Part shown: positions 12,488-24,252 of the stretch, piece after piece | Numbering within the stretch: position 1 is the first letter of the stretch | How the letters are laid out: every line of letters starts with the position of its first letter | Origin: Bryum argenteum | Taxonomy: Eukaryota; Streptophyta; Bryopsida; Bryales; Bryaceae | NCBI GenBank assembly: GCA_037043015.1 | Contig: CM073321.1 | Location: forward strand, 27,889,010-27,953,009 | Reading direction: 5' to 3' | DNA: 64,000 nt | Notes under the pieces: model-generated | Database searches by the model: none | Told to the model about the DNA's origin: nothing | The model's input: only the letters and a program-made list of their open reading frames with translations | Made by a program: the position numbers and the translations under genes

Positions 12488-15400
12488 CTAGGCAGACAGT
12501 GTAGTACCATTAAAGTGCTGATCACACTGATTAGCCTCAAAGTCTATAAACTTAAGCACACTATTGCTATAACGTCGACGTGGAGTGTCAGAGAGAATGG
12601 GAGATGGAGCTTGAACAAACTCTTGAGCAAGACGCTCAACGTACATTGGTAGGGTGAATTTTGATGGAGGGCTCTTGTAGAGATGAGCGTTGCGAGACAA
12701 TCGCTCTTTCAGACTTGCGATTCTAAAATTGCAAAGAAAGTCAAACCTACCAATATGTAAGTGGGTTTTTATAAATCGATAAAGAGAATACAAGATGGAA
12801 TTACGCACCAATGAATTTTCGTGGCTTCTTCACGACCGGTTCGTCAGAGTCATAATCTGTGGGAGGGGCCGATTCTCCACTTTCTTCATCACCGGGAGGA
12901 CCATTCTTGTAATTCGCGAGTACACCATCAAAGATTTCTTTGTCAGGTTCCATGGCGATGAGGTGTCGGATGGAGCGCGCGCAAGCAATCACAGATGCAC
13001 CTAACAAAATCGGAAGCCAACGTTAAAAATGCGAAATAAAGAAACGAATTCTAATGCAGTGTCTACGGAAACAATACCTGTACATGCGCTCCAGTCGAAG
13101 ACTATACCTCCCTCGTCCGTGAGACAATCGACGAAACATTGAATGAAGGAGGGGTCCTTCTCTCGCGAGCCTCGCCATGGTGTACCGTCCGGACAATAAC
13201 GCAATGTTTCCTTCTCTGCAAAGTTACAGAGGTGGTCTTCCTCATCCGGTACGATTGCCACACCCGCGTATGCATGTGCCACTTGCCGAATTTGGAACTT
13301 CGAAACATATTCTTTGCGAACATACACTTTGATATGGAAGCAGTGAGTCTGCAAAACAAAAGTATAGATACATTAATATAGATGCATAGAAGACAATTAC
13401 CATGAATTGTGAAATTGAAACAAGAATATGATTCGTACCTCTTTCGGTTTGGGTACGGTAGAGGCCATAGGGAGGGGATTATATCCCCACCAGTCTCGAA
13501 CAAGACGAAAACTATATGTATGGGACTCGGAATCAAGAGTACGCTCGATTCTACGACATTTTGGATGCATCAGAAGAATGGCTCCAACGTCTGTCAAATG
13601 ATACGCGGCAAACACGAAGAGGCTCTCAAAGTAGGTTTTGTCACGCCGGTTCCAGGATGGAATTTCTGTTGGAGACACACCCGGTACAGGCAAGTTCTCG
13701 GGAGCATCTGCAAAAATGAAATCAATCCCTAGATGCTTGGGTTCATACTCCATCGCCGAACACGGGTACTTACGGTCTTTGCCAATCTGAGGTACAGGTG
13801 AAAAATTAGAAAGTGGCTAATAGATTCACGAATACAAAACGTAATTAGGTAGATTATAAATGACAAATGTATGAAATAATACCTTCTTGATGTGCTCAAC
13901 GATATCTACGATTTGCGAATCCCATTTCGCTGTCTTTGATGACTGGTGAACCAAATCTCCAATATTGCCCTTCTCGAGATACATAGGCAGAGTGACTGTG
14001 ATTTTTGACGACGAGCTGCTACCAATGTGATTGGGGTTCGGAAGAGGGCGTTTGGCAAATTTTGACTGACTGAGACGGCGAGGAGACTGCGGAGAGTTGT
14101 GGTCAATGGTAAAGGACACGGGAGGGGATCCCGCATTCGTAAGTCCACCTCCGGAAACCTGAGTTAGACGTGCACCATGTCGAACGACATGGACTGTCGC
14201 ACCATGTGATGTTTGAGTAAGATCAGGGTCCTCGGGACCTTCCAGTTGGAGAGGAGCGATTTCTCCGGAATGTTGTTGAAGATCTTCTACCGGGTCTGCA
14301 CCAGCGTTACGTCGCTTCTTCTTTGCTCAAGCTTTAGGCAGTGCAGTTGGGCACGGTGGTGGAGAACTTGAGAGAGGTGCGCTCGGTAGAATTGAGAGGT
14401 CGTCGTCGTCGTCGTCATCATCATCGATCTCCATGGGTTCATCGGCAGCTCCAAGTAAGCCAAGATTTCGCACAAGTTCCTTCTCCTCCTTGTGCACAAA
14501 GTTAGCCTGGCACTCAAGGAACCAACCTCCCGTCAGTAACTGTGCGTTAGTAAATTCCCTTTGTTGGGATTCGGAGAAGATGCTCGAGGGATCGTTTGTG
14601 ACTGCAACGTCTTCCAACTCCAAAGGAATGGACCATGAAGCTAGAGCTCCCTTTGCAACAAGCTCTTGCTTCAAGTACCTACAAACAGAATAGTCAATTA
14701 GATCAACGGAATGAAATATGTAAAACAGACTTTGTTAGTAGATAATTAGGTAACAGTTAGCATACCTGAACAACAATCGTTTGATGATGATTTTGCCACC
14801 CGCAATCTTATAAATATCTGTGCCCTTGATGAATTTTGGGCTGGCATTTGGAGCAAGGTAGTTGGCGAATGCCTTCTCTCAGTATAGCAACCTCTATTTC
14901 TCGACATACGAGGATGGCTTCAGGACGGCGTCAGACCACTGAATGTTGAGATTCTCTTTCTTGATAAGCTTCTCCAATTCACTTTCAAGAGATTTCTCCA
15001 ACTGCACATACATAGAACACGATGAAAATTATATTAATCAAAAGGCAACAGAAATGTAAACATAGAAGTAGGGATCAAAGCACCTGTGCCCATAAAGAGG
15101 CTCGATGAAGAAATGTAATCAGACTTTTGTCCTTCATAGGGCGGTCCTCCGGGAAGTGAAGTGAACGTCGAACATCGTTTGGTGAGTTCCACCATTGCAA
15201 CCACTTTGCCTTGAAATCGAAGTGAACATTGGTAGTTGCTACCATGTGCAAGCGATCGATTGTCATATCCGGTTTGAGAGTTTTGCTATAGTGTGAATAA
15301 ATCTGCACAAAAGACATATTGTTATACATAATTTAGTGTTCGAAAGCAATCATATGTAAGCGCAGAAGTAACCTTAAAAAATAGACATACACACCTCTTT

Positions 15401-18400
15401 TGGGAATTGTCTCCCAAGATTGTAATTCGCCACAGCGACCATTTTGTCAAAATTTTTGCCACGGATTGCTTTTATTTTTGCTTTGATTGCATTATCCATG
15501 GCACTCCATACTCCTGGACCCGATTGCTTCTCTTTCGGGACAGTGGCATAGTAAGCAGTCACTGCATCGTCGGATGCTTTGGCTAACCTCCTCTACAGAA
15601 GACAACTGAAAGATAAGAAGATGTGACAAATTAGACACTATGTACAGAAGAGAAGCGCTTGTTTGGAGAACTTACCGAGTATAAGAACTTAACGAAAACG
15701 TCTAGGGTGACAGGGTACCAAGTTTCTTTCTTGGCCTTGGCGTTCTTGCAGATTCTGTAGTCTTCTGGACTTATGAGATCTTTGAAGTCGTGCAGTTTGA
15801 GCTTACCAAATTTCCGCATGCGTTGAAGCTTGGCACAAAGGCTGTCTTGAACATGGTCATGTTCAGTAGACCTACAAATTGTAATTAGAATTTAGGAACA
15901 TTGGGGGGAGATCAAATATAAAACAAATTTGAGTTAAAGAAAGAGATTTTCTCTTACCAGTTGATGTCATTCATAACGTCGAGGAGCAAACTGCTCTCCC
16001 CGCGAGCATCGAGGATGATGCAGTCAACCGAAATATGCCAGGAAGCATCGAGCTTATGGTACCTTTCGATGTGCCGCATCCACGCCGTAACACGATGGTT
16101 CCCTTCGTAAACGTAAAAGTACTTGCCGATGAGATGATGGAGATCCGGATCTGCGCGCAACGTCTTGTCAAACTCGTCATTCACCTCTCTCCAAAGCGTA
16201 TCCTTAAAGACATCATCTCCAGCATCCACAATTTTTTTTCTCTCTTTTCTATCAAAGGGAGAAACGTACATGACCCGGTCTCCCTCGCGATAGCCTTTGT
16301 TAAACTCGTTCTCCAATTTTCGGACGTCTTGTTCCGAAATTGGTCGAACCTTAGGATAACAAACAAGGCGACACAATGGAATCATCATGCGAGATTTTTT
16401 AACAGGTTTGAAACGCAACCTGTTGATGATCGCGATTGAATCACTCTTGTGAATCATTCGCATCTCGTTTGCACTCCAGTCTGGATCTTTGTTTTGGAGG
16501 TGAGGGGCATGTGAACGATCCCGACATTGACACCTCCTGGCAATGCAGGTTCCTCGTCATCGGAAAGAGAATCGTGTCCATCGTCCGCATCGAATGTTTG
16601 AGGGAGTTGGGCAATTTCGGACGGACTTTCGCCTGGAAACGCATCGCTCGAGGCTTGCTCAGGAACTAACTCGTCTTCACCAATGGTGTTTTTATTTTGG
16701 TCCGTAAGAAGAGGTTGGGCATCCACTTCTTCGTCCAACGGAGAAGGTGGTGATAATCTCATCTGATAAAAAAAACAACCAAGTAAAACAACGCACATAC
16801 ATAATAAGAATATCTCAAAAAAATAATGAAAGATGAATAGAATCATAAAATTGATATATGATAAAGTGTATAAATAAGTAACATATAATGAGGTCAATAA
16901 TCTATTTAGACTTGGACTTTGCTGCGAATTGAGGAGAACGTCGAGGGGCAAGTCTGGCCAATGCCTTGGCGGCAAGACGGCGTGCTCTTGCTTGTGCATG
17001 ATAGTTTCGCATGTAACTTGCCCGTGCAACCAGATCAACATCAATATTTAAAGTGTGACGGACAGGATAAGCGAGAGGGGGCGTTATTGGAACCGAAGGC
17101 AAAGATACTGCTAAACGCCGAAACTCAACGTATTTCTGGACATGAGATCTAATTTCTGATAAATCGCTATCCGTGTCTGAGTGTTCTTCGTCCACGACGG
17201 CAACTTTGGTCAGAACATTGTCAGGATCCTGCATTCCCACGTACCAAAACTTAGGAAAACAAATATCAACAAATATATTAAAACATCCTACAACACCAAC
17301 ACAATACAGGATCCAGAAACACCAAATCAGAACGATCGATCAGGAAGATCGGAAAGCATAATACAAAAACCGATGATTAGAAAAAATCGGACAAATAATA
17401 TGAGACGATAAATATCGATAATTAAAAAAAAACTATAAAATCGAAGGGATCCAAAAAAATATAAACAACTCCACCAAAGAACAAAGACCGTCAAAAAGCA
17501 CTAAGCATCTACGCATAGCATAGCTGGGGTCACCACCATCAAGACGGATCCATGATCTGGCCACGGATGTCCCTGAGGAGGACCAACAGGGTCGGCAGCT
17601 CTACTCACGCAATCAACAGAGACGCAGCGGCATCATACAGTCAGGCAATTCGGAGTCAAGAATCAAAAATTTTGAAAAAAAAAACAAGGAACACCATCCT
17701 CGCGGGTCAGCCTTGCGGGGACGCAAGGCTGACTCTTGTCACACAAATTCATAAAAAAAACCTTGACTCCTCGGCACATGCTCGGTCCATAGCATCCACG
17801 CCCGCATAGCTGGGGTCACCACCATCACGACGGATCCATGAGCTTGGGCGCGGACGTGCCCGAGGAGGACCAGCACGGTCAGAGCTCCACCCACACAATC
17901 AATATAGGCAAGCAGCGGCATCTTACAGTGAGGCAATTCGGATCAAAAAGCAAATATTATAGAAAAAAAATTGAGAACACCATCCTCGCGGGTCAGCCTT
18001 GCGTTGACGCAAGGCTGACTCTTGTCACACAAATCCAAGAAAAAAAATTGACTCCTCGGCTCATAGCCGGTCCATAGCATCCACGCCTGCATAGCTGGGG
18101 TCACCACCAGCACGACGGTTCCATGATCTTGGCCACGGATGTGCCTGAGGAGGACCAGCAGGGTCGGAGCTCCACCCACGCAATCAACAGAGACGCAGTG
18201 GCATCTTACAGACAACCAATTCGGGGTCAAGAATCAAAAATTTTGAGAAAAAAACATGGAACACCATCCTCGCGGGTCAGCCTTGCGTGGACGCAAGGCT
18301 GACTCTTGTCACACAAATCCAAGAAAAAAACTTGACTCCTCGGCACATGCTCGGTCCATAGCATCCCCGCCCGCATTGCTGGGGTTACCACTATCACGAC

Positions 18401-19100
18401 GGATCCATGAGCTTGGGCGCGGACGTGCCTAAGGAGGATCAGCAGGGTCGGGAGCTCCACCCACGCAATCGACAGAGACGCAGCGGCAACATACAGACAG
18501 CCAATTCGGATCAAAAAGCAAACATTATAGAAAAAAAAACAAGGAACACCATCCTCGCAGGTCAGCCTTGCGTGGACGCAAGGCTGACTCTTGTCACATG
18601 AATCCAGGAAAAAAATTGACTCCTCGGCTCATGGCCAGTCCATAGCATCCACGCCCGCATAGCTCGGGTCACCACCACCAAGACCGATCCATGATCTTGG
18701 CTGCGGATGTCTCTGAGGAGGACCAGCAGGGTCGGGATCTCCACCCACGCAATCAACAGAGACAACCAGACAGGCAATTCGGGGTGAAGAAGCGAAAGCA
18801 AGAAGCTAAAGTGAGATCCACGACAAAAATAACAGGAGATTCCGGGGGGAGATTCGTGATATCAAAACATACCTTGAATTTGCTTTTCTGCCAGTTCTCC
18901 AACCCCGCACCAGATTTCAACGATCCTTCAGGACCATGACGACGACTTCTATAGAACTCTCTCCAAACTCTCGATTCAGAACTTGTACTCACATTCTGCA
19001 GATTTGAATCAATGTTCTCCCTCTTGCTTCGCACCCCCTCCTCCTCCTCGATTCCAATCGCCATTTCTTCTTTCTCTAAGATCGCTACTTCGCCCTGCAA
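12488..19100 (-). CDS. ParB-like domain fused to beta-class N6/N4 DNA methyltransferase domain
   Basis: About 12 exons on the minus strand: near 19,100-18,872; 17,240-16,905; 16,763-15,957; 15,871-15,677; 15,590-15,397; 15,302-15,083; 15,001-14,766; 14,678-13,883; 13,786-13,439; 13,348-13,078; 13,000-12,808; 12,717-12,488. Most junctions are clean GT-AG with matching phase. An acidic N-terminus is followed by a ParB-like core (VRPISEQD ... YVYEGNHRVTAWMRHIE ... SSLLLDVMNDINW, about 16.4-15.96 kb; the G-N-H-R pattern matches the ParB/sulfiredoxin GxxR box). A helical segment follows, then an Asp-run linker with a KKKRR basic patch. The methyltransferase part has motif IV-like FADAPENLP (compare ADPPYNL) before motif I-like FDWSACTGAS and the acidic IAMEPD, the beta-class order. 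Such fusions are known from bacteria and phages; I know of no characterised plant member. A few reading-frame breaks suggest this copy is no longer intact. Confidence 0.6.
17495..18790. repeat. 285-bp tandem repeat in the first intron of the ParB/methyltransferase gene
   Basis: About 4.5 copies of a unit with a period of 283-286 bp; the TAGCTGGGGTCACCACC phase recurs near 17,521, 17,807, 18,092, 18,377 and 18,660. Each unit carries a near-perfect hairpin (GTCAGCCTTGCG ... CGCAAGGCTGAC, first at 17,706-17,733), an A-rich run and a conserved GAGGAGGACCA block. The array fills the intron between the first two proposed exons. Confidence 0.9.
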
Positions 19101-19255
19101 CTCGCTCTTCTAATCAATGAAGTATATGTAATCTCTCTCTCATAGATTCCACTACTAGACAAGAATTAAAATTCTCCATTCTATTTTTTGACGGCATCTT
19201 CTTCTGTCAGTGCAAATTCAACTATACTCCAAAATTATTATGGCGATCACGAGCA

Positions 19256-19555
19256 ATGTGCTGCTTTAAGTCAAGCGCTAGGGTTTCCACGCCGGCCAGC
19301 AACGCCCTGAAAGCTCGCCGGCCAGCAACGCCCTCAAAGCTCGCCGGCGTCATCGGCCTATCAGCCCGCCGAGTTCATACGTCGCCCAGGCCCCGTCATC
19401 GGACCGATCGCACGCCGAGTCTCCACGCCGGCGAGGCCTCGTCATCGGCTGATTGAATGCACCGACCTGTACACTGACCGGCCAGCGCACTTACCGGCCA
19501 GCGCACTCACCGGCCAGCATACTCACCGGCCAGCGCACTTACCGGCATTGGATTC
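19256..19555. promoter_or_regulatory. GC-rich leader of the ParB/methyltransferase gene
   Basis: A CpG-rich segment upstream of the minus-strand start near 19,100. It contains repeated GCCGGCCAGCAACGCCC blocks and about five tandem copies of a 16-bp unit (ACCGGCCAGCGCACTY, 19,475-19,548). Confidence 0.5.
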
Positions 19556-19999
19556 GATTTTCGAAATTCATAATTGTTTTTATTTTACTTATTCTCTATG
19601 CACACCTAAATATTTACAGGGTATAAGGCGAAAAGAAATGTTTAACAATAATTTAAGAAAACGACCATAATGAAAAATCAGTTATGAATGTCGTATTGAA
19701 ATCTTTCATGTAACCCCTGCCTGCCACGTAGGCAAGGGAAGGTGGAAAATCAGTGGCAATTTTGTTTTACTAGAAAATGATCATCAGACCCCCGGGTTCC
19801 ACGTATTTTAAGATAAGAGCGAAAATCAAATTAAAGGTTTGAAAAATTTAATTACGAATTTGTACCTTCAAGTGGATTTAACGGTATCAATTCGGCAATT
19901 TTGGCCACTTAAGGTGGTTAAAGAAGGCATCCGAGGCCATTGTATTGCATTTGAACGTTGAATAGAATAACGACAGAACATTGCGTCTAGACTAAGGAT
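19556..19999. other. AT-rich spacer
   Basis: No gene, RNA or repeat seen between the GC-rich leader and the small basic gene. Confidence 0.4.
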
Positions 20000-20418
20000 G
20001 TGAAGGCCAATATAGGCCCGGTTTCATTCATGACACTTAAGAAAAAGGACATATCAGTTACCTCCTCCTCTATAACTCGTTTAGTGTTGTCCTTTTCTTT
20101 CTCTGTCGCAGTGAGATCCTTCAATGGATTTAATCGCCCTTCGACGCCAAGGCTATCTTTACCATCCTCATCATCATCTCCACCGCTTACATTTCCATCC
20201 CATCATCTTCGTGAGTCTTACATGCATCATCCGAGTTTTCAAAAAATTATGTCAATTACCACAAAGTACACACTTTACGACATCCCAACTTTGAGCTATC
20301 AACGAACCTGTCTTTCGGAATCGACCGCAACACCATCATCACCAATGTTATAACTCAGAGACTCGCTTGATATTGAAGTCCGTCTCCCACGTTCTAGCTC
20401 ATCGACTATGCTCTTCCA

Positions 20419-20703
20419 CTACGACAGTCCGCGAGATTTCTCCGTCTCTGCGATCTCCACAACCGTGTCAAGATTGATAGACCGCATCTTCACACTCCGC
20501 CTAAACTGTGGCCCAACCTCTTCATCGTCTCCATCGATATCCGCAAGACCACGCTCGTCTCCACTTGATCTAGACACTCCCCCCTTACGCAAAGCGCTCC
20601 GCTTCAGCGCTTTCTTATTACTAAACCTTGTCCCACCCCTCCTTTTCTTTCTCTTAGGAATACTGTCATTCGATCTCACAGATCCCTGGCTCACAGCATC
20701 CAT
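20419..20703 (-). CDS. small basic, acidic-tailed hypothetical protein (fragment)
   Basis: ATG at 20,703; about 94 codons to a stop at 20,419. The N-terminal half is strongly basic with a probable nuclear signal (PKRKKRRGG, KKALKRSALRKGG); the second half has an acidic stretch (DIDGDDEEVGPQ). Coding-like sequence continues minus-strand to about 20,000 (IVDELERGRRTSISSES, GLTAT-type charged segments) with interruptions, so the gene was longer or is spliced. The ELERGR word also occurs in the last exon of the second ParB/methyltransferase gene (SELERGRYIYLARDD, 46.9 kb), which hints at a shared tail. Function unknown. Confidence 0.4.
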   Translation of the reverse strand: MDAVSQGSVRSNDSIPKRKKRRGGTRFSNKKALKRSALRKGGVSRSSGDERGLADIDGDDEEVGPQFRRSVKMRSINLDTVVEIAETEKSRGLS

Positions 20704-20759
20704 GACCTCTAGTCCTTGTAGAATCAAACACAACTAGAATGGACTCAAACCCTGAATCA

Positions 20760-21345
20760 CCAAAACACAATAGACAATGAAAGGGTCGATATCGTCGTTC
20801 TCCCTCTATTTGAACACTTTCCACTACTTTGCGAGATACGTAGTATCTTAATTAGAGCATTAATTATAGCAACTGCAATGACGGCCCACGAAGCGCCATA
20901 TATGACAGTATCTGACAGCTAATTTTAATCCGATTCTTAAAAATACATCCAGCTACTCTAACAAAGACGGCCGCCGTCACTTTTCCGAAATTAAAGACTG
21001 CACAATTTAATGATCTTGTTTAATCGTGCCCACTCACTGACATGATCTAATTTTATTAAACTAACCAACTAGATAATCAAAATCACTTTTATTCACTTCA
21101 TGGGCTGCCAAATGTGACAGTCCTTGACATGAGATGCTAATCACTTTTTTGAATTTAGATACAAATGCTCTGACAATGACGGCCGCCGTTGCTTTTCCAA
21201 ATCAGACACTGTCAACATTTGCGCATTGACGACACTAATTACAATTCCTAATACTACTCAACATTTACCCTTCAACATTGTAATTGTCAATTTTATCCGA
21301 TCTACTATACTTATTTACTTCAATACAACTTCCAGCAACCAATTT
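20760..21345. other. intergenic sequence with dispersed GACGGCCGCCGT repeats
   Basis: AT-rich DNA with three copies of a short GC-rich motif (AMWGACGGCC...CG, near 20,874, 20,962 and 21,175); two share the palindromic GACGGCCGCCGT followed by a CTTTTCC block. No gene supported. Confidence 0.5.
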
Positions 21346-21350
21346 CTTCT

Positions 21351-21356
21351 TATAAA
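21351..21356 (+). promoter_or_regulatory. TATA box candidate
   Basis: TATAAA lies 70 bp upstream of the ATG at 21,426, the expected place for a short 5' leader. Confidence 0.4.
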
Positions 21357-21425
21357 CTGCATCATACCTAGTCAGTATCCTTTTTTCACTTCCACTGTTG
21401 ATGCTCGTTGGTTCCCTCGCTCATC

Positions 21426-21974
21426 ATGGCTTCCTCCTCTTCTGAACCCTCTGCTGCAGACATTGTTGAGATTGTATCACAAGGAGCACTTGTTCCCATT
21501 TGTATGTCCGTAGGGCTTGAAGGTGTCGTAGAGATCACTGCATCGTGGCTTGGAATTCGATTTGGCTACGATGCATCTTCAACGTGGTTAGAGAGAGAAG
21601 TTCTAGAACCTGAAACTAATCATGTTCAGTACTCCATGGTCGTAGATCCAATCATCCTAGAGAATAATACTACAATCTGGAAGCTTAGAGCTGGAAAGTA
21701 TCGCCTCTATGGCTTGACAGAGTCCGTCATGAACGCCTCAAAAGTTCTCCTGACCCCACGAAGTTCCTCTACTATATCCACGGTAGCTCCAGGTCTTGCT
21801 CGTGTCAAGGTCGAACCAGGTCTCGAAGTCACCATTGACTTATCGGATTCATCAGAAGACGAGAAGAAGTTACCTCTGCAACCATGTCGTATATCGACTC
21901 AAATTCCGTTGCAACCTCCTATTAGGGATAACTATCTAAGAGCCACCCCTCCTTTACTTTCATCAGATTACTAG
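21426..21974 (+). CDS. 182-aa protein with adjacent SUMO-site and SUMO-interaction-like motifs
   Basis: Single-exon frame from ATG 21,426 to TAG 21,974. An in-frame ATG lies 18 bp upstream; I chose the second because it starts MASSSSEPS and fits the TATA spacing. Residues 1-115 form a compact, mixed-composition domain (IVEIVSQGALVPICMSVGLE; GYDASSTWLEREVLEPET; KYRLYGLTESVM) that I do not recognise. Residues 126-146 hold VKVE, a match to the psi-K-x-E sumoylation consensus (K128), then VTIDLSDSSEDE, a classic SUMO-interaction motif followed by Ser/acidic residues typical of CK2-tuned sites. The tail is Pro/Leu-rich. The gene is undisturbed and stands alone on the plus strand. Function unknown; a nuclear chromatin or SUMO-pathway partner is inference. 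Confidence 0.6.
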   Translation: MASSSSEPSAADIVEIVSQGALVPICMSVGLEGVVEITASWLGIRFGYDASSTWLEREVLEPETNHVQYSMVVDPIILENNTTIWKLRAGKYRLYGLTESVMNASKVLLTPRSSSTISTVAPGLARVKVEPGLEVTIDLSDSSEDEKKLPLQPCRISTQIPLQPPIRDNYLRATPPLLSSDY

Positions 21975-22359
21975 GACTGTTTTCAAATGCACTTTAGGGA
22001 CACCCAAGAACTGAATATGAATCCCAACTGATTCTCAAAATCTAATCTTATCATTTTATTTAAATTAGTGCATAGAACCAAAGTCCAATTAAATTTACAT
22101 ATAATCCGCTTATTTATGTTTAAATATTAAATTCAAAAGACAAATCCCAATGAAATCTTAGAAATCTAATTTCATGATTTTATCACAATTAGTGAATAGA
22201 ACCAAAGTTTAAACAAATAAGATCTTATTATTTATATTTTCATTCCTGTCGATCATAATTCAGGGGGAAAACTGTACGCCCAATGTAACGGGTGAGATTG
22301 TAAGATTCGAATCATACCAGAAGAACCACTTGCGCTTCTACTACATCGCTTTCTAGCTA
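21975..22359. other. AT-rich spacer with a short diverged duplication
   Basis: Two related stretches, AATCCCAACTGATTCTCAAAA... (about 22,020) and AATCCCAATGAAATCTTAGAA... (about 22,144), each followed by an ATTAGTG.ATAGAACCAAAGT block, indicate an old local duplication of about 120 bp. No gene. Confidence 0.5.
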
Positions 22360-22882
22360 CAGGAAAGGGGGGTGGGAACGAGGCTTTGTTTGAGAGAGGG
22401 GACGACTATGAACGTTGGGGCCCCAGCTGGAATAGTTGGAGCCCCCAGCTGCATCAGTTGGGCCCCAGCTGGAATAGTTGGGGTCCCCAGCTGCACTAGT
22501 TGGAGCCCCAACTGGAATAGTTGGGGCCCCCCAAGACATCGATTGGGGCCCAATTTGGAATAGTTGCCCCCCCCCATCTGCATCGGTTGGGGCCCCCATC
22601 TGCATCGGTTGGGGCCCCAGCTGGAATAGTTGGGGTCTCTAGCTGCACTAGTTGGGGCCCCCAGCTGCATCAGTTGGGGCCCCAGCTGGAATAGTTGGGG
22701 CCCCCAGCTGCATCAGTTGGGGCTCCAGCTGGAATAGTTGGGGCCCCCAGCTGGAATAGTTGGGGCCCCCAGCTGCACTAGTTGGGGCCCCAGCTGGAAT
22801 AGTTGGGGTCCCCAGCTGCACTTGTTGGGGCCCCCAGCTGCATCAGTTGGGGCCCTAGCTGGAGTTGTTGAAGCCCGAGGTA
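22360..22882. repeat. 21-22 bp GC-rich minisatellite, leader of the RING-like gene
   Basis: About 24 tandem units alternate between TTGGGGCCCCAGCTGGAATAG and a CAGCTGCATCAG/CAGCTGCACTAG form. GGGGCCCC and CAGCTG inside the unit are palindromes. Lying 270 bp upstream of the plus-strand gene at 23,155, it holds the same position as the GC-rich leaders of other genes here. Long frames across it on either strand are repeat artefacts. Confidence 0.9.
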
Positions 22883-23154
22883 TAGTTTGAATTTATACTT
22901 TTACATTTTTAAACTTATTTTAGAATTTTAGATTTTTAAAACTTATTATAGACTTTTACATTTTTTAAACTTACTATAGACTTTTACATTTTCTATTTTT
23001 AATTTGAAAAGCACATTAAAAGCTTGTTTAAGTAACTATATAATGTTAAGACTGTATATTATATTTATTATAATATATATATATAGATATTTTGTGCGTT
23101 AAACTTTATTGCCTCATATTTCATTAGTCTATAATTATCCACTTTATTGTAAAG

Positions 23155-24252
23155 ATGGATGAGCTTGTAGTACATGAGGCAAAAAAACCTAGAATTGCAC
23201 AAGTGACTGCCCTTAACTTCATAGAATCGCAAAATGTTTTAGAGTTAATATATGATTCTAAAACGAGAGGTTGTAAAGCTCCACAACACTCTCAAAAATT
23301 GTTCGATTGTTTGTATGTTCTTTCATGCAAAAAAACTTTAGAGTGCGAGTATTTCCATAAAATATTTATGGACCCAGCATCTAGAGTAGAATTGCCTATT
23401 CTTGCGAAACAACAATATTATGTTCATTATTGCCACAAAATTTGTGGTACTTGCCTTGAAAAGACATCACATTGTCCCATATGTGAAAATTTGTTGAACG
23501 TTGATTTCCAAAAGCACACAAAATATATCTTAGATACTTCGATCACTAAAGATATTGAAACAACTTCTTTACAAGATTTTCATGATACTTTTGATCGATT
23601 ACAAATCTTTTTACAAAAAAGGAGTGAAGAAAACAAAAAGAAGATGCCGCTTTCAAACAAGATACTTCAATGTGCATTGATGCAAAAAGGATATCTTGAA
23701 TTATTTATTCTCAAGAAATTTGATATAAAAACTGACATGAGAATTGTTATTAGCTACACAAGCATTCCAGCAGATAAAAGTAAAAAAGAAACACCATATT
23801 GGGAGAATATCAAATTTGAAAATGCATGGTAAGAAGTTTATGAAGACAATCATCTTATACCAACAACATCTATTGCTTCATTATTACTAGATGGTAATAA
23901 AATAATAAATGATAAAATATTAAATCCAAGCGATTTATCACTGAATCATGTTTTATTCATTTATATACCTGAAATATGGAATAATGATCTGGTTGCATAT
24001 CAAAGCACATTAGCTGAAGCAGATATATATTATGAAACTGCTCCGTACAAGGGGAGATCCAATCAAACAGACCCAAAAAGGGGTTATTATAAGTCCGTGG
24101 GCCATGGGTACATAGCTCATGGAGGAGTAGACTCAAGAGGAGATATGGTACCATATGATCGGAAAAACATGCCTCAAAACAAAAAACTTGCTTTCAGACG
24201 TATAGGAGATTCTGTTGCAACAAAAACTGAAACTACTTTATCTACATTGTAA
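23155..24252 (+). CDS. RING-like zinc-finger protein with possible ubiquitin-like C-terminal part
   Basis: The first open frame (23,155-23,832, 225 aa) starts MDELVVHEAKKPRIAQ. Residues 80-125 carry YCHKICGTCLEK...CPICENLL, the second half of a RING/TRAF-type finger (H/C-x2-C-x7-C-x2-C), with an unusual first half (CLYVLSCKKTLECEYFH). Coding-like sequence continues downstream to about 24,252 (SLLLDGNKIINDK, LNHVLFIYIPEIW, GHGYIAHGGVDSRGD), so the gene is longer than the first frame; whether the junction is spliced or broken is not clear. The GNKIINDK...LNHVLFIYIPE segment faintly recalls a ubiquitin-like fold. It is far more AT-rich than the methyltransferase genes, so it may have a different origin. 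RING proteins usually act with E2 enzymes in ubiquitin transfer; this is not shown here. Confidence 0.45.

Noticed and set aside
17552-18939. Several similar 60-95 aa frames on both strands
   Set aside because: They are produced by the 285-bp intronic tandem repeat.
22353-22670. Gly/Pro/Gln-rich frames across the 22-bp minisatellite
   Set aside because: Repeat artefacts readable on both strands.
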